Assembly: GCA_019915135.1 (NCBI GenBank)
Contig: JAHLMK010000002.1
Location: 930,001 to 994,000 of the forward strand
Direction of reading: 5' to 3'
Origin: Strobilurus pachycystidiatus
Lineage: Eukaryota > Basidiomycota > Agaricomycetes > Agaricales > Physalacriaceae
DNA length: 64,000 nt
Below the pieces are notes generated by a model. That model was not told the DNA's origin. It was given only the letters and a program-made list of their open reading frames with translations, and made no database searches. This document shows positions 43,127 through 55,349 of this stretch, in pieces (positions within the stretch are counted from its first letter, which is position 1; every line of letters begins with the position of its first letter). The position numbers and the translations under genes were made by a program.

Positions 43127-46100
43127 ATGGCCCATTTCACTCTACAGTCACTCCTCCCGGTGGAGGGCAGAACGCTGACCACACCGCTGCTGCTCGTGGT
43201 TGGCGCGATACTTCTTCTTGCCTGCCTTGGATGCTTCACTCCCCAGCTACGCTTTGTATGGCACTGCTTCCTCGCGCCACTAGGCGCAAATGATCAAAAA
43301 ACTCGGTTGGACAAGGTACACCGTTGGGCGTGCTGTTGTTGGTATCCCAACTAATTACGCGCCAGTTCTACCAAGGCCAAGCTGAGGTGTACGACGCTAC
43401 CCGTAACGGTCTACTCCGCGGTCGCAACACTATGTTGAACCTTTCCGCCGCTCATCTGCGGGAACTTCGACGGAAATGCCCCGATGAACGACTTGTTTGG
43501 ATAGATATCGGAGGTGGTACAGGTTAGCAGGGCATGATGCGTCGCGCACCTCCAATCAATTTATTTTCAGGCTACAACATCGAGCTCATGGACAAGCACT
43601 TTCCCGTATCCAATTTTGACGCTATTTACCTCATCGATCTCTGCGAACCCCTCCTCCAAGTGGCGCGCACTCGGTTCGCGAAGAGGGGATGGACGAACGT
43701 GACAGTTTTGTGCCAAGACGCCTGTGATTTCTACCTTCCAGAATGGTCCCGGCGAGGAATCTACCCCGAGGGAAGTGTCGGATTTGTGACCCTCAGCTAC
43801 TCGCTATCCATGGTCGGTCCCTCAGCCACGTTCGAGTGCGAATCTATACTGACCGCCACACAAAGATACCCAATTTCTATACCCTTTTGGATCGCGTGGA
43901 CCGCGTATTGTCCCCTGATCACGGGCTCTTAGGCGTCGTCGACTTCTATACCGCTGGAAAGCAGCCATCCTTGCACGAAAAGGCGATAGGCGGCGTGAGC
44001 AAGGAATGCGGCTGGCTTTCTCGTTGGTTCTGGCAGATATGGTTTGATTTTGATCATGCAAGTAGCATCTCTGCTCAGCATCTTGATATTGATTGACAGC
44101 GTGTCTGCAGGTATCGTTGAGCCCGTCTCGTCGTGCATACCTTGAATATCGATTCGGCACCGTAAAACATGATCATCTCCGCTTTCGTTTGCTCCCTCTG
44201 ACACACGCCACAGATCAAAAGCTACAACGGTCGAAATCGATTCATAGTTCCATTCATTGTCAGAATGTACGTGTGCTATTCTAGCGGCGGATTGTGCTCA
44301 TCTTACGGTGCAGTCCTTACTATGTCTGGCTTGGACGACCACGTTCGTGTGACGTATCACGGTTTTGCCATGCCTTCGAAGTCGAAGGGGGTAACATGAT
44401 TGGGAATTGCTCGCCCCAACCGTTCGTCAAAGTTGCCGATGCGGACGCCCTGGTTCCTCCCCTGGAAATCGGAGAACCTGTTGTTCCTTTGAATAAGCAG
44501 CCTGCTGGTCAAATGGTCATTGACGTGACTCCGCCGTTGAGTTCATTCCACTATCAGATCAAGAATGTTTGTTTTCCCGCTCCCGTGGAGATGCTTCGTA
44601 CGTCCTGACTTCTCCTATAGCCATGGCGTTTGCCGTATTATGACAGCCCGGTACACAAGGAGTTCAGGACCTTCATCTACTCGTTTACTTGGGTGTGTCT
44701 TTCGCCCTTGCCTGGGACTGGTGGTAACTGACAGTGATACGGTATCAAGGAAGATCCCTATGAGGACATGAAGCACCTACAATTGACCACCGAAGACTCC
44801 ATGTTTGTCATCACCTCAGCAGGCGACAATGCACTGCACTACGCAATCTCGGCTGAACCCAAGAGAGTAAGTACTACAAGACGAAGAATGCATAGCGCTC
44901 ATTGTTGGCATAGATACACTGCGTCGACATGAATCCCTGGTGAGATGACTTCGCCTCGAATCGTGTTCCATAACGCTCATTGTGCGCGATCTAGTCAAGG
45001 ACATCTACTAGAGCTGAAACTGGCGGCTATACAAGCTCTCGAATACGAAGACTTCTTCTCTCTCTTTGGCAAGGGGCGCCATCCTAACTTCCGACAACTC
45101 CTCGATTCTAAGATATCGCCACATATGTCCTCTGCTGCGTATCAGTTCTGGCACTTGAATGCCAACTCGTTTGCCTCATCATTCTATCTCAGTGGATACA
45201 GTGGGTGGGCGTTGCGGCTGGCGCAATTCATCTTTCGCCTGGCGAGAGTCGATAAGTACGTGCTGGAGATGTGCGAGGCCAATACCATTCAAGAGCAGAG
45301 CCGCATCTGGAAGGAACATCTGCGGCCAGTGCTGTTGAACCCTGTTGTCGTCGAGCTGCTGAAGAGTCCCGTGTTCTGCTGGAATGCCTTGGGTGTTCCC
45401 ATGAACCAGAGGCAAATGTTGATGGATGAAGGTCAGCTTTCCCAAGTCCATGTTTTGTCTGTTCCACTCATGCTTTGTCAGGCGGGATGTATCAATATGT
45501 GAAGGATACCCTAGACCCTGTTGTCTCTCAGTACCTCTTGAAGAACGACAATTATTTCTATCTTTTGGTGAGGGCTTCTTGATCTTCATCGCAATCGCCG
45601 TCTAACCAAGTTAGGCATTATTGGGCCACTACACTCCAGAATCCTGCCCAGCTTACCTCTCTCGCGCCGGTTTCGAAGCCCTGAAACGCAACAGTGGCGA
45701 AGCTATGGGCGCCTTCCGCCTACATACAGATTCTATCGTGAAGTGGGTCCGCTTTTATCTGTTCTGCACAGTGATCCTGAGCTCCAACAGCACTCTCCGC
45801 GGTCTAACTTCAAATACTGTGACTCGTGCACTCGTCATGGACCACCTCGACTGGTTCTCGCCTGGCGCCGAAGGTGCGGATGAAGAGATTGCAGAACTTC
45901 GCAGGGTCATCGCGCGTGGGGGATTGGTGTTCTGGAGATCTGCGTCCAAGGTCCCGTGGTACAACGAAGTGTGAGTGGTCCATACTCCGGTGTTCTTCTT
46001 CCTTCTTACAAGAGAAACGCAAAGGTTCAAGCGATATGGTTTCATTGTATCCCCAGTGTCCATCAGACAGCGCGACGCCGAATTCCCCATAGACAGAGTC

Positions 46101-46191
46101 AACATGTAAGCACAGCACTCCTTCGCAATAGATAAAATGTACTGACCCTTCACATAGGTATGCGTCCTTCTGGAAAGCAAGGCGCAACTGA
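43127..46191 (+). CDS. BTA1: Betaine lipid synthase BTA1 (BtaB-BtaA fusion)
   Basis: Makes the phosphorus-free membrane lipid DGTS by transferring a homoserine moiety from S-adenosylmethionine to diacylglycerol and methylating it three times. A membrane span lies near the N terminus (LLLVVGAILLLACLGCFTPQ). The BtaB-like methyltransferase comes first (FYQGQAEVYDATRNGLLRGR, LVWIDIGGGTGYN, QDACDFYLPEW, VTLSYSLSMIPNFY), and the BtaA-like DUF3419 half second (SFTWEDPYEDM, NALHYAISAEPKRIHCVDMN, LELKLAAIQAL, NDNYFYLLALLGHYTPE, DHLDWFSPGAE, GLVFWRSASKVPWY). This order is typical of fungi and reversed from green algae. It has about twelve short introns and ends MYASFWKARRN. Expected to be induced by phosphate starvation. 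Confidence 0.93.
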
Positions 46192-46596
46192 GACGGAGGA
46201 GAGTAGTTTGTCCTAGCTAATGAAAGAGAATTTGTCGTAGATCATCCGGAAGTGTTGTACTGTAATTCAACAATTTAGTTGATCCCATGTGGTTACAGTA
46301 TGTACATGAGAGCGCCCTCGGACTGCTCTCGACCCCGGTAAAAGCAGGGCCAAAAAACAGACATAGCAACACCGCCACTGCTTGTACATGTTGATCTGAT
46401 TCCCTGCACGCGATTCTGAAGCTTCTGAAGTTGCTCACCGAGCCATCATTGGCTATCGCCGCTTGGGCTTCTATTTTTGCCCCCTTTCGTTCCAACACCC
46501 ACCCTCGTCTCTCTCTCCTTCCATCTCACATAGTGCCCCGGTGGTCCCTATTTATTGGCCTCGTCGCCATCCCCTTCGGCCCAGGCAGCTTCAGCA
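46192..46596. promoter_or_regulatory. Intergenic region before the LIM-RhoGAP gene
   Basis: 405 bases, BTA1 3' end followed by a CT-rich stretch (~46498-46530, CCCTCGTCTCTCTCTCCTTCC) typical of fungal transcription-start regions. No gene seen. Confidence 0.4.
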
Positions 46597-49500
46597 ATGT
46601 TGGCAACAATGAACATATCCCAGTCGGCCGCTTCTCTGCACCAGAACGACCACCTCGATCTCCAGCTTGGGAGCGGAGAACACGTAGATATAGACAAGGT
46701 CTGCCCGGGATGCAAGCTCACCGCCGTCACAGACGACGGTGGTTTGGTCGTGGCATTTGGGTGCGTTGCTGTGCTTCATATTGCTCGCTGTGTCTTTGCA
46801 GATATGAACTCGCCCTTGCGCGCTCTACTCCCGCTCATATGTTTCATCTGCCATCTGCCTACCAGCCGCTAATCAATCCCTAGACAATCCTTCTTCCACG
46901 TTGATTGCTTCAAATGCGCCAAGTGCGGCAACAAGGTTACAGCAGACACCAATCTCCTCCTTCTGTCCGACGGCTCCCCAGTCTGCGCCAACTGCTCGTA
47001 CAATTGCAACGTCTGCAAGCTGCCAATTCTTGACGAGGCTATCATGACCGGAGACGACTCCTACCACGCCCACTGCTTCAAATGTAAAGTATGCCGGAAT
47101 CGCATCGACGAACTCGTGTTCGCCAAAACGAGCCAAGGCATATATTGCATGGACTGTCACAACGAACGTATGATCAAGATTAGGAGACACGCGCAGAAAA
47201 AGGCCGAGCGAGAAAAGGCCGCTGCGGCTGGTGGGAGTGGGTCAAGCACATCCCGTGATGGACGCCGGCGCGATAATGGCGTAGGTCCATCACCACACGT
47301 AGCAACGAAGCGGCCTGACTCTCTACAGCTTCCCTCTTCTACCTCCCATGCACAAGATACGCCAGGGTCATACAAAACGTATCACACCCAATCTACTCCT
47401 CGTCCCAAGGAACCTCCCTCTTACAATCGCCGTCGGTCTCAGCCGTATGTCGACGACGCATTCTCGCCGTCAAGTGGTTCAAAACCCAGATCCGCGAAGA
47501 ACTCACCTTCCTATCTCACCCCACATTCCCCTCTCAGCCACAACAGTCACTGTCGGTCAATGTTGCGCCGCCTCCAGACATGGAATCCCCCATGCGGCCT
47601 GCCTTCGTGCATCAGTCCTCCTCTTCATCTGACAATCGCGTGCAAGACGGCCGAGTGCAAGCCTCTTCTGACACGCTATCCGCCACCACCACCACACGGC
47701 GCGACAAACGTCGCTCTATCAACCCTGGACTGATGTTGAGTGACAACAGTTTACGCTCGTCGGTCAGTCCTCCTGCAGGGTCCCCTACATTATCCCCCCT
47801 ATCCGCGACATTCATTCGCCAGGACCGATCGCCTACACCGCCTACCCACAATGGCAGAGACTCCCCTCGGATGCCATCTCCGCTCAGGGATACTTTCGTC
47901 GAGGCGAGCACTCGCCCCTCTCACAGCGCCGGTGGCAACGGTGTGGCTTATGATATCGGACCCACACCTTCAAATCAACGAACGACCTCCAACACCAGCC
48001 CTCAAGATGAGCAATTGCTTTGCCTCGTCCACTGACTACGAGCGACTCCGCACCCACACCTTCAAGAAAACTCAGCTCTCACTCAATCAATGTGACATTT
48101 CCTGATGCACATGCTGGTGGCGAGTCTCATGGTGCAGACGCCATACGTCCACGCAGATCATTCGATGAGAGACCGCGGAAGCGAGTTTCATCTACGGCGA
48201 GCGCCAAATACGACCGTACAAGACCTGGCAGTGCATCTCGAGCTCCCTCCCGCGCTGATGTTCCTCATAGTGTGGAAAGCAGTACAGATACGGAGGCAGA
48301 ACCTGACGAGTCGTCGCACAGACGTTCGGAATCCAACTCGTCACAACCACCGGCGTTGCCTCCAAAGTCAGATTGGCAGACCCCTTCAGCTGTACAATCA
48401 CCAACGGATGTTCTCTCTCCTCCAACGAGCCTATTATCTCCAGCGAGTGAACAAGATGCTGACTTGTCCCATACGTCGTCGCAATTGGACAGCGGATCGG
48501 ATGAAAATGACGAGTCGTCGCCTGTTGAGCAGACGTCGCATTCCACCTTCATAGCTCCCGCTCTGCCTCCAATACGATTCTCGATGAACACCGCTGACTT
48601 TTCTGATCTACTCAGCTCAGTCGGTGGTAACGCTTTGAAGTCGCTGGATCACCTTTCGCAACTGGAGAAGGAGAAGGAGGCTGACGATGAAGTCCCTCCG
48701 ACCCCACCACCTTCCGCTACTGCCCTCCAGAACAACAGCGTGACCACGCCGGCGAGCGATGTCACTGTATTTCCCTCCTCTGTGTCTGCAGCTCGTGGCA
48801 CTAGCAGACTCTCTGACGATAGTGAGGCGACTAGGTGTGTAACTATGTAAGCTAATTTGACGTATCCAACTGACTATTTGAAACAGCTCTGTTGATCCAT
48901 CTTTCACGGATTCTCGGACGTCTATGGATAACAACACGGACTCATCGCACACAACTCTGCCGGAATCGGACTTCAACCATCATTTCACTGTTACTGCTCC
49001 CGATACCACGATCCCCAGTTCCGTTCGACCTGACCATCCGGACTTTGTTCTACTACGATTAGAGGAGGCACTGACGGATGCACGAGATCGCGGAGCTCAA
49101 CAGCTTAAACTGGACCGTGCGTTTGTTGAGGCCATTGTCAAATCAATGCATTCACGGACAGGGGACTTGCTGGAGCTGAAGGGGAAGTTCGATGGTGCTA
49201 AGGCGAGTTTTTCTTTCGAACATAGAAAATTCAGACTGACAGATCTCTTTACAGCGAGCCAGCAAGCAGTATATTGAGGGTCTCACCGTTGCACAGGTCG
49301 AATACGACAAGGAATTGAAGGCTCGCCGAGACGCAGAAGCCGAGGTCACTAGGCTCCGAGTATTGCTTCTGGGCAGGCGGCTCGACTTACTGCCTTGTCT
49401 GGCGATTCTCGCAAGCAGGAGCTACGTCAGCAGATAACCAAGGACTTGCACGAGAAATTAACAGGACTAGAGAAGGATATCTCGAAATTGATTGTCGATC

Positions 49501-51170
49501 GCGACATGGCGTTAGCAGAATTGGAGGAAATATCCGCCACAAAAGGGTAGGCAGGTTTTACCCGCAACGTATTGACTTTTTCTCATTTCGGCACAGAAGC
49601 TCCAGTGCCAACGGCGAGAGGCCCGCTGCTATCAGCCGCTCGTTGACGATGCGACTTGATACACTAAAGTCACAGTATCAGCGGGATCTGGTTCCCCTTA
49701 CGCGAGAACGCGAGAGACTATCACTCGGAGATATCCGAGCTCAAGGCTGTCCGAGATGTCTTCTTGGAGGAAACGACTGTTTTAAATGCCCGAAACGAAG
49801 AGCTGGCTCAATTGAGCACTCAATACGCGCGGCGCATGGATAGCATGCCTGATGCACCTGCGAGAAAGCTCGAGCTCAATGGCCGCCCATCGGAGGATCG
49901 TCTTCGGCCAGTACACACCTTACAGCCTGCGCCCCCCATACTTTCTGCGTCCACTTCTTCATTGTCAGATGACCTCCACGAGTTGAAGCAAAACCCGAAG
50001 TTCTCAAAGTCAGAAGTCGAGCTGCCGACTCCATCCAAAGGCAAATTCATCAAATGGCCGGGCTCGCGAACCAAGGAGGCAAACAGTCCCGCTCCAGCAA
50101 GCAAGGGACATCTCGAGCACAACTTCCAACAGCTCAGTGTCCTGCGTTTCACTCGTTGCGATCATTGCGGTGATAAGATGTGGGGTTCTCAGCTCCGTTG
50201 CACTGGTGAGTCTAGCAGCTTCGTGGCACAATCAGTGATTCATATATGGCTTAGGCTGCAATGTATCCGTTCACGTTCGCTGCATCAACCACGTACAAGT
50301 TTCTTGCTCACATCAAACCTCAACTCGTGACGAGAGCCAACCTCTACGTCCGTCAGGCTTTTGTCACATCTACTTTCCTGCTAACCAACTTGTTCAGCGC
50401 CTTCGATGTTTGGTCGTGATCTCGTGGAGCAAGTGCAGTCCGATGCCCGTGGGGACTCTCGAACTGTTCCTGTCATCGTCGAGAAGTGTATTGATGCCGT
50501 TGAGGCAATTGGTGCGTCCTCCAGCATATCGTTTCTCGCAAGACTCACGCTTGTTTTCAGCCCTGGATTACGAAGGTATATACCGGAAAACAGGTGGCTC
50601 AAGCCAAAGCAAGATCATCACGCAACTGTTCGAACGGGGCGATTATGAGTCCTTCGATCTCCGCGACTCAGATCGGTTCAACGACATCTGCAGTGTGACC
50701 TCCGTACTCAAAACTTACTTCCGTTCTCTTCCCGTGCCTCTATTCACATACGACCTCCATGACCACTTCATGGCTGCCGTGGAGATTAAGGATGTGTCTC
50801 TGAAAAACAAGACGTTGACAGAACTCGTTAACAATCTACCTCGGGAGCACTATCACACAGTGCGGGAGTTGATGCTGCACTTGAGCCAGTTCGTGTCTTG
50901 TCCAGTTGTGGATCTTTCCTTAAATTGACATAACAATCACAGCGTTTGTCAACGAAGCGAACGAAATCTTATGAACGCTCGCAATCTTGGCGTCGTCTTT
51001 GGACGTGCGTTCAATAGACCCTTTCATTCTCTGATTGCACACTGATCCTCTCTTTAGCCACTTTGATGCGGTCCAGGAATCCTGGTGCTGAATTTAGCGA
51101 CATGGCAGGTAAAGCCTTGTCCATAGAATGGATGGTAGAAAACGCGCCTCAAGTGTTCACCGAACACTGA
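46597..51170 (+). CDS. LIM-LIM-C1-RhoGAP protein (Rga-type), reading frame apparently broken
   Basis: Rho/Cdc42 GTPase-activating protein that limits polarity signalling at growth sites. It starts MLATMNISQS at 46597. Two LIM zinc domains are complete (CPGC...CFKCAKC...CANC and CNVC...CFKCKVC...CMDC). A long Ser/Pro linker, coiled coil (AQVEYDKELKARRDAEAEV), a C1 finger (LRFTRCDHCGDKMWGSQLRC then CNVSVHVRC) and a RhoGAP domain follow. The RhoGAP arginine finger (EGIYRKTGG) and the asparagine of MNARNLGVVFGPTL are both present; the end is NAPQVFTEH. Frame changes without a usable intron occur at ~47535, ~48010-48018, ~49365 and ~49717 (three -1, one +1), all in linkers. A GC..AG intron (AAG|GCGAGT) lies near 49202. 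Either an inactive allele or sequence errors. Confidence 0.8.
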
Positions 51171-51550
51171 AAATTTGCCTCGTATTCTTATTTGTTACCC
51201 CAGCTTTCTATGCCTCAATCTCTCCCTTCTCGCGTCCGGGCTGTCAGTAGTTTTCTATCTCTTCTACCTCTGCATTTTCTTTCGTATTTATTCTACATTT
51301 CTTCCTACCTCATCACACTCTTTCAATACCCTCATCGTACCTCGGGATGTACTCATATACTGAACACACTTTTCTTTCTACATGAATATCGATTACAGCG
51401 CCTCTCTCGATCGCCTTGGACGAGGAGGATTATCTGGCTTCAGAGTACAGAACAGGAAGTGTCGGCGAGGGCCTGCATTGACGGCAGCTGCAGCCGCGGC
51501 AGCGACTCGAGTTCCCAATGGCACCGTGTCAGCCCCGCTACCGCGAACAC
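51171..51550. other. Convergent 3' region, LIM-RhoGAP / BTB gene
   Basis: About 380 bases between stops, T-rich at 51240-51310 (RhoGAP 3' UTR). A plus-strand frame at 51382-51639 (alanine-rich) overlaps the BTB 3' exons antisense and is not supported. Confidence 0.4.
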
Positions 51551-53261
51551 CTAACGAGAACATCCTGTCAAAGACTAACGCAAGCTTAATGAAGGGCTCA
51601 GTTAGAGGTAATGACTTTCGGACTTACGTGTCGCAATAAACGCCTTTGCAGTTGTCTGACAAGCCAGGTGAGACAGCGACAGTGGCGGGCTCACGCCCTC
51701 CAACATTCGCAGATAGCGGTACACCATTGAAGGTTGCGGAGGTCCTGATAGGGATTAACTTCGTCTTTGACTGACACAAGAAGACGTACCGATACGGAAA
51801 ATCGCTGTGTACGCTTGTCGGAATTTCTCGTCCAAGATGCGAGCGCAATTGCTCGGATCGGGACATGTAGCAGACTGTGAACGTCGATGATGAGAGATAC
51901 TGAACGAGAGGATAAGGACATACACATTGATATTCTTTACCAACTGCTGTAAGCCCTATCTTGAGTACTCGTTCGAGGAACCAATTTCGCCTGATAATGA
52001 TGGATTGTAAGAAGGAAGACTTAACTTCACATAGGAAGAGTCATTACCGTTTCTCCAACTTGAGTAAGGTCTCTTGACTGAGTGTGCTCAGCTCATGGTC
52101 AGGCCATCCACCAGGATTGTCAAGCACAAAACGACTGGATTCGCGATATAGTTCCTCTTCTTCGAAGAGCTCCGCTATTCGCATTGCCTTTATTGGCTTC
52201 CCTGCAGCATGCGTGAGCAAGAACGTCAAGCATTCTCGCTGTAAGCCTGGCACGCTGAGCTTGTGCGAAATGTTCATCAGACTCTCAGCGTTGTTCCATG
52301 TGATAGTGCATTCCAAACTAAGAGAAAGGTAATGAGGAGGGTTGGACGAAGGTGAATGAAAGGGTACAAGTACATACTGCGGATAAACGAATTTAAGGAA
52401 GTCATGAAAGGAGGAAGCCTGCATGAAGTTGGACGCTTGGGTATTACGGAGGATTGGGTGACAGATACGTACGCGTTCTTCTTTCAATACGATCACAGCG
52501 TCTGGCCCATTCTTGGGACGGCGTTTAACCATGGCAACCTTCCTAGCAGGTTTCGTTTCGGTCGTGGGTGACGAGCTGTTGCTTTTGCTCTGCAGTTTAG
52601 CAAGGCTGTCGTCCCTCGCGCGGGCTTTGGCCTTTGTTCGGGCGCTTTCAGTGTCGCTGTCGCTGTCGCTGACAGGCCCGCTGCTGTCGCTGGCCGATTT
52701 GGACACATCTGTATCGCCAATGACTTCGATATCCTCGTCGGCTTCCATGGGGGAAAAGATGACATCGGTGGGGACGTCCTTCCTGCGCTTTTCGCCAGGT
52801 ATCGAGGGCGGCTGAGATATAGTGATGACAGAGGACATTGAAGGTGGTCGACCAGTTTCGGCCCAGTTGCCACTCAGAGCCGCTTGAAAGAAGGGGGAAG
52901 CAAAATATAAGACTTCCTTGTGTGCCCTACACGCATTGTAGTAGTTAGTGGTGGGCAATGAGAAGGATAAGACATACCAAAACGTTGTACTTTCCACAAC
53001 TATCTTCACGGTGCCAGGGAACGTGGTGTTCTTTGTGAAAGTAGCGTCGATTTCGATGGCTTCGTCGTCGCTGTCGACCTCGAGCTCTGAAACGATATCG
53101 TCTGTCTCGCATTCCTCAAAAAGCCAAGGCGGTGACCCGGAGGAACGGAATATGCCTGCAGCAGCAGCGTGAGTTTCGGTTGGCGAACTGAGCATCGCCG
53201 TTGGGTTGTTTGGGCCGCGCGAGTTGCGGGCGATTAGGATATGGGATGGGTTAGTGGTCAT
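51551..53261 (-). CDS. BTB/POZ domain protein (basidiomycete type)
   Basis: BTB domains mediate dimerisation and often serve as cullin-3 adaptors; targets of this family are unknown. The start is MTTNPSHILIARN at 53261. After an acidic segment the BTB fold begins at FPGTVKIVVESTTFW, joined by an intron to AHKEVLYFASPFFQAALSGN. A large Ser/Lys-rich insert (SDSDSDTESARTKAKARARD) interrupts the fold before ASNFMQASSFHDFLKFVYPQ and the helices ISHKLSVPGLQRECLTFLL. Downstream exons give GWPDHELSTLSQETLLKLEK, RNWFLERVLKIGL, a C-P-D-P-S-N-C segment with ARILDEKFRQAYTAIFR, and PPQPSMVYRYLRMLEG. The final exon after a GTAAGT donor ends in a few residues at 51551; that last junction is tentative. Confidence 0.75.
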
Positions 53262-53463
53262 GGTAGAGGTGGCAGTGGCAACTGTCGACGGGAGAAACAA
53301 AGAACGCGTTGCAAAGCAATGCAAACAGCTCGATCGCAACGATGCTCAGGGTCACAGAAGATCTTTGAGTTACGCCCTGGGACTTTCGCGTTCAGCCTCT
53401 TCAACGTTCAACGTTCACAGTTCGGTTCTTATCATACATAGACACATCAAGACTAATCATCAA

Positions 53464-54908
53464 TCAATCCTCGAATCCACCTTCAAACAGGTAGTTCGCG
53501 GCGAGCTCCTCATTCTTATCGCACGCAAAGTAAGCCTCCAGAACGGCCTGACGCGAGAAACCCAGTGCCTCCAACTGAAAACATAGTTGAGTTTGCGGTG
53601 AAACTGTCCACGAGAAAATCAAACTTACGCGCTCAATTGCCGCCCGTTCTTCTTCTGTAACGTGTACGACATGGCTACCAGGAGGGACACCCTCGTCGTC
53701 GCCTTCAGCACCACCACCACCAAGGAGCTGGAACAAGGCTTCGGGGTTTGACTGAATGAGGGCACCGAGCTGCGGGTTGCCGGCAATAATCTGTTGCATC
53801 ATCGGCTGGATAAGTGCCGGATTACTTTGCAACAGCTCGCGCAGCTGTTGTATTTGGGGGTTATCCCGTAGAGCAGCCAAATCCAACTGGGGCGATGCAC
53901 CGCCCAAACCACCGGCACCGGCACCGCCAGTGGTGGCTTGCTGTTGCTGTTGCTGCTGGGCGAGCTGGTGACGAAGATTAGTCGAGCCGTATCGGGAGTT
54001 CAACAGTACATACCGCGAATAGGTTTTGGGGCCCAGCTGGTGCAGCAGGGGCGGGAGCAGCAGCAGCAGCCGGGGCAGCAGGAGCAGCCACGGGAGTCTG
54101 CGCTGCTGGGGCGGCAGGTGCCGCTGGAGCAGCATTACCAGCAGCTTCAGCCTCCAGATGTGCAGGAATACCCTGGAGAATCATGAATTCACAGGACGGC
54201 ACGGAAGAAGTGGCTCAGACTAACGGTCATCAGGTATTCAACAGCGCGATCGGGGTTATTGTAGCTGGCACGGAGAGCGCGCAGAACTTGTTCCCGCTCG
54301 AAACCCATTTCCATCATGTTGCTGATGGTGGATTGGAGGGCGTCACCGGTTAGGAAAGAACTTGAGTCGCCGAAGGCGGCAGGCGTAGATGCAGCAGGAG
54401 CGGCAGCGGGTGCTGGGGCTGGGGCGGCGGCAGCGGGTGCAGGGACAGGCGCAGGTGTAGGGACTTCAGGCGCAGCAGCAGGAGCAGGTGTAGATGCAGG
54501 TGCTGTTGAAGTCGAGGGCATGGGTGTAGGAGTGGGTTTAGGCTAGGAAGCTCGCTATGAGCATGAAGCCACGATATATGAATTGTGCGCGCACCTTCGA
54601 CACCATGAGCACCAAGAAATCCTTTTCCTTTATTCCACATGAGCCCACGGTCTTATCATCAGCCAAGATTTTGCCTGATGAAAGTCAGGATACGCAGCAG
54701 ATCTTGTAGCAGATGTTGACCTGAGTAGATGACCTTCTGGCTCGCGACAGGATGTCCCTGCGATTCCTGGATCTTGTTTTTGAGGCCACCGATGGTTTCC
54801 TCTTCTTCAACGTCGATCTGACGGCTACATGAGCAGTGGCCCACGCCGTCGGCGAGTCAGACTTGCCTGGAAGACCTTCTGCTGCGTTGTCTTGACGGTG
54901 ACCTTCAT
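53464..54908 (-). CDS. RAD23: Nucleotide-excision repair / proteasome shuttle factor Rad23
   Basis: Binds damaged-DNA sensor Rad4/XPC and ferries ubiquitinated proteins to the proteasome. The domain order is standard. The ubiquitin-like domain starts [22 protein letters not shown] and continues through [18 protein letters not shown] and [21 protein letters not shown] Pro/Ala-rich linker leads to UBA1 ([30 protein letters not shown]). An Ala-rich linker leads to the XPC-binding domain ([34 protein letters not shown]). UBA2 ([36 protein letters not shown]) is last. At least five short introns are present. Glutamine runs ([12 protein letters not shown]) and Ala/Pro linkers are low-complexity and may vary in length. 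Confidence 0.95.
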
Positions 54909-55349
54909 TGTGGCCGGCCAAAGTGTAAGTGATGGTGATGACGGGAGACGAGGACAGAGTCGATTACGCGTCTCGCCACTGTCCCACGCTCCGAGTCTCA
55001 AAAAGGCAACTCGACTACGCCAACATTGGGCGCGTCAACGAGCAAACAAAGCTTAGCGCTGAATGACAATGTTTAGAGCTTGATCTAGTATAAGGAAATG
55101 CTAATGCGCGCAGTAAGCGCCTCTCTTTGGCTCTGAAGAGTCCTGCTCTCTCGGTGCTCTCTCCTTGCGGCCTTGCATGATGTGACAGCACTTATGCAGG
55201 CAAGTGTCACGTCATTAGTTTAAGCACTTCGTCTTATTCCGTCTCAGTCTCTGAAGTCGTTGTCGTAACGTTGCCCATATACCAACCAGTGAGTGCTGCT
55301 ATGATATCCTTGCCACCGCTCAACGCGACGCAATACAGGTCAGGCAGCC
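54909..55349. promoter_or_regulatory. Divergent promoter region, RAD23 / LRR gene
   Basis: About 440 bases between start codons facing away from each other. Nothing beyond short open frames; no named site. A TGTCACGTCATTAG segment (~55206, CRE-like ACGTCA) is a possible stress element. Confidence 0.35.

Noticed and set aside
49361..49419. A 59-base intron (GTATTG...AAGCAG) to explain the frame change in the RhoGAP gene
   Set aside because: It would remove SGQAARLTALSGDSRKQE, which reads as natural coding sequence; a one-base indel is simpler.
51382..51639. Alanine-rich plus-strand frame (MNIDYSASLD...)
   Set aside because: Lies over the 3' exons of the BTB gene in antisense; no support.
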